Source of the DNA: Holosporales bacterium
GTDB lineage: Bacteria; Pseudomonadota; Alphaproteobacteria; RUG11792
Assembly (NCBI GenBank): GCA_031289695.1
Contig: JAITPA010000025.1
Location: forward strand, 80,204-144,203
Direction: 5' to 3'
DNA length: 64,000 nt
Part shown: piece after piece, positions 57,151 to 64,000 of the stretch
Numbering within the stretch: the first letter of the stretch is position 1
Layout of the letters: every line of letters begins with the position of its first letter
Made by a program: the position numbers and the translations under genes
Notes under the pieces: model-generated
The model's input: the letters and a program-made list of their open reading frames with translations, nothing else
Database searches by the model: none
Told to the model about the DNA's origin: nothing

Positions 57151-57458
57151 CTAAAAGAGTTAGTGGGAGTCGCTGGTGAAACTCCTGTTTTTCTTCCTAA
57201 AAAAGTATTCGTAACAATAGCGCCTAACTGTTTAAAAAATGAGTGATAGTGAATTTGCTAGAGGTAAGAGCCATGTAAATGAAATTGAATGTTTCTGAAG
57301 TTATGCCAAACGAAGACTTACCAAACATCAATGGATGTTCTTTCGATCATTTTGTCTTGCATTTGAAAGAATGTGAGTTTAGATTCAATCGTAGGGGAGA
57401 GGATTTGAGAGGCTTGGTCTCCAGAGTTTCCTTTGTTAGTTGTAGCGGTGTTGGTTGA
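57151..57458 (+). pseudogene. Decayed IS1595/ISXO2-type transposase
   Basis: Three reading-frame fragments line up with the C-terminal half of IS1595-family (DDE_Tnp_IS1595) transposases. Frame 1, 57151-57246, gives GVAGETPVFLPKKVFVTIAPNC. Frame 2, from 57242, gives SEFARGKSHVNEIECF, a stop where Trp is expected, then SYAKRRLTK. Frame 3, 57279-57458, gives HFVLHLKECEFRFNRRGEDL. A deletion of some tens of residues separates the first two, and the N-terminal half is not seen. No terminal inverted repeats were recognised. It fills most of the 57079-57525 interval. Confidence 0.8.
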
Positions 57459-57525
57459 GAGCCGGGTTTTATCGAATAAACTGCATTTTGCGTACAGCTG
57501 TTTTTCTTGTGTGGGAGGATTAAAA

Positions 57526-58119
57526 ATGATAAATTACAAATGTATGGTGGCTTGCATTATGTTGACGGGGCGGGTTTTGTCCGCAGAACTTCACGAATGT
57601 TACAGTTATGATGATGCTCTACATGCAATGCAAACGCTGTTTAACGGATATTATCCTGAACTCAGAAGGGGAGATTACACCGACCAACAAAAAAATGAAT
57701 TTGATGAAATGTTCGGAATTGCAGATTCGGTACTAAGGGGGCTGTTCCTCGCCAACGATGACGTAGAGCGTCGTCTCATGGTTCTCAGAAATTGGGTCAT
57801 CGAGTCTTTGGATTTTATTTTTCAAGGTAGAGAATACAACAGACAGATGTATGGAGACACTACAGTTACACATGATAAGGATGGAGACGCAACTAAATTA
57901 TTCAGTAATGTTAAGTGTATCCCTGTAAGAGACATAAACACAACATTTATAATGAAACAAAAATATGAATCTCAACCACAAAGTCAAAGTTGGGTTGATT
58001 TTTTAACTCTCAACGGATTTCCTCGCGACCAAACTATATCGGCTATGGGGCTTGATAATTTTTGCTTTGATCCGATAATATACCTCCGCCTGATGTTCAC
58101 CTCAAACAACACAAACTAA
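57526..58119 (+). CDS. Secreted protein of unknown function
   Basis: A 197-residue protein with a likely signal peptide (MINYKCMVACIMLTGRVLSA, cleavage near residue 20). The mature helical domain is rich in acidic and aromatic residues and contains DYTDQQKNEFDEMFGIADSV and LRNWVIESLDFIFQG. Two cysteines are distant from each other. The ATG at 57526 has GGAGGA 7 bases upstream, deciding against a 31-codon longer frame. No family is recognised. It sits between a transposase wreck and tRNA-Gln, so it may be accessory DNA. Confidence 0.6.
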   Translation: MINYKCMVACIMLTGRVLSAELHECYSYDDALHAMQTLFNGYYPELRRGDYTDQQKNEFDEMFGIADSVLRGLFLANDDVERRLMVLRNWVIESLDFIFQGREYNRQMYGDTTVTHDKDGDATKLFSNVKCIPVRDINTTFIMKQKYESQPQSQSWVDFLTLNGFPRDQTISAMGLDNFCFDPIIYLRLMFTSNNTN

Positions 58120-58136
58120 ACAAATATGCCCCGAGC

Positions 58137-58211
58137 TGGCTGGGGTACCAGGATTCGAACCTGGGAATGACGGTACCAAAAACCGTTGCCTTACCGCTTG
58201 GCCATACCCCA
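58137..58211 (-). tRNA. tRNA-Gln(TTG)
   Basis: A 75-nt cloverleaf. Acceptor TGGGGTA pairs with TACCCCA; D arm GCCAAGCGGTAAGGC; anticodon stem ACGGT/ACCGT with loop TTTTGGT (anticodon TTG). The T arm is CCAGGTTCGAATCCTGG. The discriminator is G and CCA is encoded. Confidence 0.96.
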
Positions 58212-58222
58212 TTATGACACAT

Positions 58223-58252
58223 ATGATATAACGCATTTTTTCTTAATGTCAA
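58223..58252 (-). promoter_or_regulatory. Promoter of tRNA-Gln
   Basis: On the minus strand a perfect TTGACA (58247-58252) is followed after 18 nt by TATCAT (58223-58228), about 12 bases before the tRNA 5' end. Confidence 0.6.
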
Positions 58253-58285
58253 TGAAGTTCGTGCATGTGATTGGGTTGACACCTA

Positions 58286-58304
58286 ACATTAAAAACGTTA
58301 ATGT
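58286..58304. repeat. Inverted repeat ACATTAA / TTAATGT
   Basis: 7-bp arms ACATTAA (58286-58292) and TTAATGT (58298-58304) flank AAACG. A third copy of TTAATGT overlaps the tRNA-Gln -35 region (58243-58249), and a plus-strand TTGACA (58275-58280) lies just before. Function unknown. Confidence 0.35.
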
Positions 58305-58381
58305 GAAAATAATCAAGAAATACCAGCTAAAAAAATGAAAAGGAGAGACTTGCTTCGCTACAAACAAATTTATTCAACTTT

Positions 58382-59650
58382 TTAGTTAGGTGTCTCATAA
58401 TCTTTCCTCTTTTTATTCATATTAACTACTGCACATGATAAAGCTGCATTCATGATTAAAGATGTAACTGTCCTTATAGGATCCATAATAGGCTCCACAA
58501 CTACAAGCACTACCGCAATTGACCCTATTGGTAAATTTAATGGATCCAATATGATGGATATCATTGTTATTGCTATAATTCCAGAGGCACCCGATGCTGC
58601 AAGACTTGTTAATATAGCTCCAAAAACAATAAATCCGTATTGCAAAAAACTTAATGGTTCATTGTATAGAGAAGCTATAAACACAGAAACAAAGGCATAA
58701 TAAGCGGCATTACTGGTTCTGCACATAGTTACCCCAAGAGGAATAGACAAGTCGACTGCCTTTTCTGGTAAATTAAATTTATTAGTTAAAGAAGATGTGA
58801 GGAATGGAAGAGTAGCCTGGTTTGAACAAGTAGAAAAAGCTATTGTAATTGATTCTTTAAGGGCAACAATTGATCTAAATAAACCAATTGGGCTGTACAA
58901 CCACATTATTATTACGCCAATTGTTATAATGATCAGAAAACCAATTCCTGCGCTCAGACAAAAATTCTTCATGGACAACAAAACGTCTACACTAATTTCT
59001 GCTAGACTACTCGATAAGAGTAAAAACACTCCAATGGGTAGAATTTTTGTTGAAATCGAAAGCATAGCCTTAAAAGCATCCATCAATGTTGATAAAGCTC
59101 CGGATATTCTTGTTTGTTTTCTTACAGACAAGAAACATACAGAAACTCCAATCAATATGGATATTGCAAGGATTTGAATAACATTTCCCTTGGCAAAAGC
59201 TTCAAAAGGATTTTTAGGTAACAACGTAGCTAAAAAATCTCCAAAATTAAAATTTTTCATAAAATTAAATGGTTCGTTAATTGAAACGACAGCAATTGAT
59301 TTTTGCATTTCATGAAAAATCATATTAGACACAAATTCGGATTGTGCAATGCTTTGACTCGGATTAAAAACGAGACTGCATAATATTCCTATAACTCCTG
59401 CAACAACTAACGCCATTGAAAATACAGCCACTATTCTAGATATTTTTATCTTTTCGGATTTTCCTGAAACTAGATTCATAATACTTAAAGTAACTGATGA
59501 AAATATTATTGGAATAATGGATATAGAAAGGAAAGTCAGGAACACATTAGCAAAAGGTTTAAACATTGTCCCTATTGCAGGAAGAAAAAATCCAACGAAA
59601 ACAGCACTTGTTGCAAAAAATAAAGTTATATATCCATTTCCCAGTTTCAT
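58382..59650 (-). CDS. DAACS-family dicarboxylate/amino-acid:cation symporter
   Basis: A 422-residue inner-membrane carrier of the GltP/DctA/SstT family with about eight helices and two re-entrant loops. The serine-rich loop reads AFSTCSNQATLPFL and the second loop ASGASGI. The region that is NMDGT/NVxGD-like in glutamate carriers is altered (VEPIMDPIRTVTSLIMNAALS), so the substrate may differ. It uses Na+ or H+ gradients. It lies 100 bases downstream of a solute-binding protein gene on the same strand. Confidence 0.85.
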   Translation of the reverse strand: MKLGNGYITLFFATSAVFVGFFLPAIGTMFKPFANVFLTFLSISIIPIIFSSVTLSIMNLVSGKSEKIKISRIVAVFSMALVVAGVIGILCSLVFNPSQSIAQSEFVSNMIFHEMQKSIAVVSINEPFNFMKNFNFGDFLATLLPKNPFEAFAKGNVIQILAISILIGVSVCFLSVRKQTRISGALSTLMDAFKAMLSISTKILPIGVFLLLSSSLAEISVDVLLSMKNFCLSAGIGFLIIITIGVIIMWLYSPIGLFRSIVALKESITIAFSTCSNQATLPFLTSSLTNKFNLPEKAVDLSIPLGVTMCRTSNAAYYAFVSVFIASLYNEPLSFLQYGFIVFGAILTSLAASGASGIIAITMISIILDPLNLPIGSIAVVLVVVEPIMDPIRTVTSLIMNAALSCAVVNMNKKRKDYETPN

Positions 59651-59750
59651 ATTATTTTCCTCTCAAAAAACGTATTGCATTTTGCACCAGCATTTTTCAT
59701 GGCGCAAAGTGGCCTATATACAACTATTTCAATAGACTTCCAGAAAAATT

Positions 59751-60734
59751 TCATTTTACGTAATCCTCATATTTTTTTAGAATCGAATCTGCTGTATCGA
59801 CTTTTTTTTCTGTTTCTATAAATTTATCAAGCCAATGTAAGAACTGAGAACTGTTTGGGTTTACTATCGCAGCAATAGAATCATTCTCATCCGAAATAAT
59901 AATTGGCATTAATTTTATTAATAAATCAGGATGCAACTTCAGGAGGGACTTTATTCTAATTTCATCTCTCATTGTCGCCATTATCTTTCCTTTAACTAGG
60001 TATTGTATAATATCGTCATTCCAATTTTCTTCTGCTATAACTGTTGCATTAGGAAACATCGTCTGAGAAAAAGACTCATAACTAGATCCTTTAACAACTC
60101 CTACAGCAACATCCCTATTATTAAGTAACTGCCTTAATGTGTTTTTTCGAGCTTTCTCAAAGAAAATTCTGTTAATTAACACCATTTTTTTAAATTTTGC
60201 ATATGAAGAGGTATATAAAATTTTTTTACTTCTTTCGCTTGTGTAAGAGAGCTTCGCAATGCCTATATCACCATCACCCCTTGCTATTGCATCAACTACA
60301 TCATCATAGGTTTTATAGATCATTCTGTAAGATAGCCGAACACCGAGAGCCGCCGCAATTTGTTTCGCAAAATCTATATCTGCTCCAATATATCTTTTAT
60401 CATTAACTTTCATTTGGAACAGAACGTTATAATCATCAATCTTTGCACAGACAACTAATTCTCCCCTCTCAACAATATCCTGGACATCACCAAAATGTTT
60501 TTCATAATCAGAGACAGGATCATAATGTTTTTCAAAAGTGACCATATCGTCTGACAAATAATCCAGATCATTATCATTTTTTTCATCATCTTGAGAAGGG
60601 TCGCTTTTAGTGGAAATTCTTTGATAAAAATTAATTAAGTCATTCTTGTTTTTATACACAAAACAACAACAAATAATTAACATGCAACTTATCAAAATTG
60701 ATTTTGCGCTCTGCAAAAACATAATATATTGCAC
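59751..60734 (-). CDS. Orphan family-3 solute-binding protein, membrane-anchored
   Basis: A 327-residue protein. A hydrophobic N-terminus (about 11-27, SILISCMLIICCCFVY) is a signal anchor or lipoprotein-like signal. An acidic linker (about 43-65) follows, then a SBP_bac_3 domain (about 85-320) with ELVVCAKIDDYNVLFQ, YIGADIDFAKQIAAALG and VVKGSSYESF. Relatives bind amino acids for ABC importers. No permease or ATPase gene is near; the only neighbour is the DAACS symporter. It could be a binding partner for that carrier or a relic of an ABC system. Confidence 0.75.
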   Translation of the reverse strand: MQYIMFLQSAKSILISCMLIICCCFVYKNKNDLINFYQRISTKSDPSQDDEKNDNDLDYLSDDMVTFEKHYDPVSDYEKHFGDVQDIVERGELVVCAKIDDYNVLFQMKVNDKRYIGADIDFAKQIAAALGVRLSYRMIYKTYDDVVDAIARGDGDIGIAKLSYTSERSKKILYTSSYAKFKKMVLINRIFFEKARKNTLRQLLNNRDVAVGVVKGSSYESFSQTMFPNATVIAEENWNDDIIQYLVKGKIMATMRDEIRIKSLLKLHPDLLIKLMPIIISDENDSIAAIVNPNSSQFLHWLDKFIETEKKVDTADSILKKYEDYVK

Positions 60735-60889
60735 TCATTTCTATAAGATCCTACAATGATTCTATAAAAAATAAGTTAATTTTTAGTTAATTGTTTTGGC
60801 CAAAGATAACAACAAACCTTTTTGTATATGTACAAACGCTTAAAGACGTCGTATCATACACTGCTGGTGGTTTCGTTTGAGATTTGCTA

Positions 60890-61492
60890 GTGGCTCCGAA
60901 CAGAAGTACGATCGTTGGGTTTTTTGTGTTGTTGGCCGTCGTTACTTTCGCTGTCTTTTTGATTCAGCGCTCTCGCGTGACGTATTCACAAATCGACGAT
61001 CTAAATTTCAGTACTGTAAAGCTCGCAGTTCTCGATGGAGAAAAGCTCAAGTCAAGTGCAAAGTGTTTTGAATCGCATGAAAAAATTGCTAAGATGTTCG
61101 CTGACGTTCTCGCGAAGATGCGGAAATCAGAAGGCGACATAAAGATGGAATATGATAAAGTCAAAAACAACCAGAAGCTCTCCCAGAAACAGAAAACGAG
61201 AGAGATGTCGAAAATTGAAGTGAAATGGGCGGAGTTGTCTGCCAAATATAACTCTGAAATTCAAGCAATCAGAAATACCGATATGAAGGTTACAGAGCGC
61301 ATTCAGGCAACAGTTACTAAAGTAATTGATAGAATTGCAAATGCAGCAAAGTTAAGCACTGTAATAAATAAAGGTACAAGGGACTCAATATCTGTTTTTT
61401 ATAACTCGAGCGACATAGATATTACAGATGTTGTAATAAAGGAGCTTGATAACGAGCTTCCAAGCATAAATTTGGAGGAAATGAAAAAATGA
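60890..61492 (+). CDS. skp: Skp/OmpH-like periplasmic chaperone
   Basis: A 200-residue protein from GTG 60890. An N-terminal membrane or signal segment (about 8-27, IVGFFVLLAVVTFAVFLI) precedes long charged helices (about 65-140) of the tentacle type. LAVLDGEKLKSSAKC matches the usual start of the mature OmpH domain. It would shield unfolded outer-membrane proteins. An ATGA overlap links it to lpxD, the usual skp-lpxD order. A TTG two codons earlier is an alternative start. A TGTACA/TATCAT pair upstream (about 60829-60857) is a weak promoter candidate. Confidence 0.78.
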   Translation: MAPNRSTIVGFFVLLAVVTFAVFLIQRSRVTYSQIDDLNFSTVKLAVLDGEKLKSSAKCFESHEKIAKMFADVLAKMRKSEGDIKMEYDKVKNNQKLSQKQKTREMSKIEVKWAELSAKYNSEIQAIRNTDMKVTERIQATVTKVIDRIANAAKLSTVINKGTRDSISVFYNSSDIDITDVVIKELDNELPSINLEEMKK

Positions 61493-62517
61493 TTGACCCA
61501 AGATTTTTTAGCAAAAAAGAGTTCTTAACAATCGGGAGGATTTGTGAAATTCTCAATATAGAGCAGCCTAAAAATTGCTTTCCTATGAAGCAAATCATAG
61601 ATGTTGCAACTATAGAAGGCGCCTCTCATTCTGATATTACGTTCTTCCACAACGTTAAATATACCGAGCAATTATCGAGAACATCTGCATTTGCATGTAT
61701 TGTATCTAAGAAGCATGTACACCTAGTTCCTGAATCAATAGTTTCACTTATTGTAGACGAACCCTATCACTCCCTTGCTGTGTTGTTGAAGGAATTCTAT
61801 TCAATAAATGATGAGACACATGGATCTTATGTATCGCAGAATACATATGTATCTAAGGAAGCAGTTGTTGAAGCTAACTGCCACATATCTGATTTTGCAG
61901 TTGTCTCAAGTGGAGCTGTCGTAAAGCGAGGGACTTTTATAGGAAATGGATCAGTCATTTTGCGAGGCGTTGAAATCGGAGAGAACTCATATATCGAACC
62001 TAATGTGACAATTGGTTATGCACTGATTGGAAAATCTGCGTATATAAAAACTGGGGCAAGAATAGGCCAACATGGATTTGGATTTCATGCCGGAAATGCG
62101 GGGATAACAGACATATTACAAATAGGAAGGGTCATCATAGGAAACAATACACAAATAGGAGCGAATTGCACGATTGATAGGGGTAGCCTAGATGACACCA
62201 GAATAGGAAACCATGTTCGCATTGATAATATGGTTCATATTGCGCATAACGTTGAAATTGGCGATTACTGCATTATAGCAGCTCAAACTGGGATAGCAGG
62301 AAGTACCAAAATCGGAGACAGATGTGTATTTGGTGGACAAGCTGGTATAACTGGACATTTGTCGATTGGCAACGAAGTAACGATAGCAGCTCAATCCGGT
62401 GTTATGAGAGATATTCCAGATAAATGTAAGGTTGCCGGTTCTCCGTCTGTAAGTGTAGATAAGTGGCGCAGGCAGACAATCGCAGTACAAAGGTTGGTTA
62501 AAGACTGCAAAAAGTAA
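61489..62517 (+). CDS. lpxD: UDP-3-O-acylglucosamine N-acyltransferase
   Basis: Adds the N-linked acyl chain in lipid A synthesis. The 342 residues have an N-terminal uridine-binding domain (about 1-105), then a left-handed beta-helix of hexapeptide repeats. The catalytic His lies in the MVHIAHNVEIGDYC region. GARIGQHGFGFHAG and IAAQTGIAGSTKIG are diagnostic. The C-terminal helix ends RQTIAVQRLVKDCKK. The usual next genes, fabZ and lpxA, are replaced by miaA. Confidence 0.95.
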   Translation: MIDPRFFSKKEFLTIGRICEILNIEQPKNCFPMKQIIDVATIEGASHSDITFFHNVKYTEQLSRTSAFACIVSKKHVHLVPESIVSLIVDEPYHSLAVLLKEFYSINDETHGSYVSQNTYVSKEAVVEANCHISDFAVVSSGAVVKRGTFIGNGSVILRGVEIGENSYIEPNVTIGYALIGKSAYIKTGARIGQHGFGFHAGNAGITDILQIGRVIIGNNTQIGANCTIDRGSLDDTRIGNHVRIDNMVHIAHNVEIGDYCIIAAQTGIAGSTKIGDRCVFGGQAGITGHLSIGNEVTIAAQSGVMRDIPDKCKVAGSPSVSVDKWRRQTIAVQRLVKDCKK

Positions 62518-62531
62518 CAGTATATCCTGGT

Positions 62532-63395
62532 ATGCGAAAAGTTTTGATAATTGCTGGTCCAACGGCCTCCGGTAAAACAGGATATGCTGTAGAAAGAGCA
62601 AAATCCGTTGATGGAGAAGTAATTAACTGCGATAGCTTACAAATCTACGATTCTCTCAAGATCTTAACGGCAGTCCCTAAAAACAAAGATTTAGATGGAG
62701 TTGTGCATAAATTATTCTGCTACCTCACGTATAACAGAAAATCTTCTGTGGTCGATTGGGCACATCTTGCATCGGTCGAAATTGAAAAGACCATCAGCTC
62801 TGGAAAAGTTCCGATTATCGTTGGCGGAACAGGGCTATATATAAACGTGCTCGTCAATGGAATATCACCAATGCCAGAGATAAGTAACAACATCAGAGCT
62901 AACGTTTTAGGAATGAATTATGGTGAAGTCTGTGATGCGCTATACAAGCAAGATCCTAGACTAAAATCAGTTATTACTTCCGATAAACATCATCAAGTAA
63001 TTAGAGCATATGAAATTTTTTTAGAGACTGGAATGTCAATATTAGATTTTAGAAACATGCCAAAAAAGACTTTTATGGATAACGTAACATACGAATATGA
63101 AATTATGAAATACGACAGACAAGAATTATACGAAAGAATAAATGGAAGATTCGATGAGATGTTGAAGAATGGAGCAATTAATGAAGTTGAAAATTTACTT
63201 CATCAGATAAATAACCCTAATAGACAAGAGATATTTGCAACGTATCCAATTTTTAACGCAATAGGCGCCAAGGAGATAGTAATGTATATCGATGGAATGT
63301 ATTCAGCCAGTGAAATGATAGAAAAATCGAAAATCAATTCTAGACGTTACGCGAAAAGACAAATAACGTGGCTTGCAAACCAGAAAATTTGCTGA
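62532..63395 (+). CDS. miaA: tRNA dimethylallyltransferase
   Basis: Makes i6A37 in tRNAs reading UNN codons, using DMAPP from the IspH pathway. The 287 residues show the P-loop AGPTASGKTGYA, NCDSLQIYDSLKILTAVP, GGTGLYINVLVNG and the insert domain. It is slightly short but complete. It follows lpxD by 14 bases. Confidence 0.94.
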   Translation: MRKVLIIAGPTASGKTGYAVERAKSVDGEVINCDSLQIYDSLKILTAVPKNKDLDGVVHKLFCYLTYNRKSSVVDWAHLASVEIEKTISSGKVPIIVGGTGLYINVLVNGISPMPEISNNIRANVLGMNYGEVCDALYKQDPRLKSVITSDKHHQVIRAYEIFLETGMSILDFRNMPKKTFMDNVTYEYEIMKYDRQELYERINGRFDEMLKNGAINEVENLLHQINNPNRQEIFATYPIFNAIGAKEIVMYIDGMYSASEMIEKSKINSRRYAKRQITWLANQKIC

Positions 63396-63472
63396 GACAT
63401 CTAATTAAAAAGTTGCTAAGACCGAAAAAAACATCTAAACTTTGAGCAAGATTTGTCTAAGGTATTAAGAAA

Positions 63473-63792
63473 GTGTTAAAGACATGTCGGGAATGTAACT
63501 CTGAGAGTATCGTAAAATATGGGTTTGCAAAAAGTGGTAATCAGAGGTACAAATGCAAGCGGTGCGGGAAAGTATTCAACGATCGTAAATCCCGTGGAAA
63601 ACCACAGGCCATGAAAGATTTAGCCGTTCTATTTCACACCGTGTTTGTGGCTAGTTTTAGGTCTATATGCCGTACAAGTGGGTTAGGAAATACGCCGGAG
63701 GTCTTGAGAGATCTGAAGTTTCCGAATCATGCAAGACCATAATCATAGATGAAATGTGGCATTTTGTTATATGTCGCTCGTCCAATCTCTGA
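63473..63792 (+). pseudogene. Truncated IS1-family transposase (InsA and InsB' fragments)
   Basis: The first frame (63473-63742) encodes an InsA-like zinc-binding protein: CRECNSESIVKYG, QRYKCKRCGKVFNDR and GKPQAMKDLAVL, followed by out-of-frame residues. In the -1 frame, from 63667 to 63792, InsB-like sequence continues: MPYKWVRKYA and TIIIDEMWHFV. It then ends at a stop soon after the first part of the DDE domain. The -1 relation is the one used by IS1 frameshifting. The rest of InsB is missing, so the copy is dead. The ends of the element were not found. Confidence 0.75.
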
Positions 63793-63937
63793 AAGATTTC
63801 TTTACGTATTTTGTGCCAGTATCATTCAGTATTACATATTCGTTCTTCTTAATATGCTTCACTATTCGCCAAAGAATAACTCCTAGGCCATTTGTAAAAA
63901 GCATCTTTAAATGTTCTTGATTTAGTTTTTGATTCAT
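63767..63937 (-). CDS. Small open frame, possibly not a real gene
   Basis: A 56-codon frame beginning MNQKLNQEHLKMLFTNG with Lys-rich composition and no recognised family. It overlaps the IS1 remnant at its 3' end. No convincing ribosome site was seen. The remaining bases to 64000 show nothing else. Confidence 0.2.
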   Translation of the reverse strand: MNQKLNQEHLKMLFTNGLGVILWRIVKHIKKNEYVILNDTGTKYVKKSFRDWTSDI

Positions 63938-64000
63938 TTGAATTTTTCCGAAAAAGCCTTTTCAATTTGTATATACAACTTTCGGTGCCATTTCCTTCAC

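Noticed and set aside
57079..57525. Possible 23S rRNA 3' end upstream of the 5S gene
   Set aside because: None of the conserved 23S domain VI sequence is visible on the minus strand; the interval reads instead as transposase fragments on the plus strand.
58335..58385. 16-codon plus-strand mini-ORF (MKRRDLLRYKQIYSTF)
   Set aside because: Too short to judge, no clear promoter in register and no gene downstream on that strand for a leader peptide to control.

Overview
The window is a dense, AT-rich stretch of an alphaproteobacterial chromosome. The best guess is a host-associated lineage such as Holosporales. The alphaproteobacterial placement rests on a CckA-type hybrid kinase together with a DivL-like kinase carrying Tyr at the phospho-acceptor site, on an argS-SPOR pair, and on two-subunit glycyl-tRNA synthetase. 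Host association is an inference from tight overlapping gene packing, a lone 5S rRNA gene, several shortened or motif-degenerate housekeeping enzymes and decayed insertion sequences. No species can be named from sequence alone.

Layout. 1-2853 (minus): mtaB (cut by the window edge) and a PpiD-like periplasmic chaperone. 3075-11855 (plus): kdsA, pepP, pgk, bamB, der, smpB, truA, a degenerate PRPP synthetase, tRNA-Gly and rpmG. 11857-13645: ychF and truB. 13667-14326 (minus): a LON-domain protein. 14413-21520 (plus): ssb, dapB, a small charged secreted protein with its own promoter and terminator, map, lpxC, argS, a SPOR protein and ddl. 21501-36455 (minus): a long run transcribed as ligA, nth, ileS, dnaE, ispH, mutS, yraN, a BON lipoprotein, uppS, cdsA, tsaE, with many short overlaps. 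36578-38698 (plus): the DivL-like pseudokinase. 38716-41607 (minus): glyQ-glyS. Then come tRNA-Leu, an orphan phage-type holin (minus), a large unknown secreted protein and cckA (plus). 46377-51844 holds yggU, rluD, lptA-lptB-MFS-glycosyltransferase and tilS. tRNA-Pro follows. 51983-56833 (minus): a second PpiC/SurA-like chaperone, accB, accC, pgeF and ybaB. A lone 5S rRNA gene with its own promoter, the wreck of an IS1595-type transposase, an unknown secreted protein and tRNA-Gln come next. 58382-60734 (minus): an orphan solute-binding protein and a dicarboxylate/amino-acid symporter. 60890-63395 (plus): skp, lpxD, miaA. The window ends in a truncated IS1-like element.

Functionally the window covers outer-membrane and LPS assembly (kdsA, lpxC, lpxD, lptAB, bamB, skp, two PpiC-type chaperones), peptidoglycan precursors (dapB, ddl, uppS), fatty-acid and phospholipid entry (accBC, cdsA), translation (argS, ileS, glyQS, tRNA modification, ribosome assembly) and DNA replication and repair (dnaE, ligA, mutS, nth, ssb). 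It also encodes the top of the CtrA cell-cycle relay (DivL, CckA).

The most notable signals are: a perfect 16-bp parS palindrome inside pepP plus a 15/16 site near ileS; a GC-rich, G-quadruplex-prone foldback that supplies the N-terminus of Nth; a doubly dead DivL; a UppS whose pyrophosphate-binding residues are replaced; a shortened PRPP synthetase; a lone 5S gene with a near-consensus promoter; and an orphan 3TM holin beside an unknown secreted protein.
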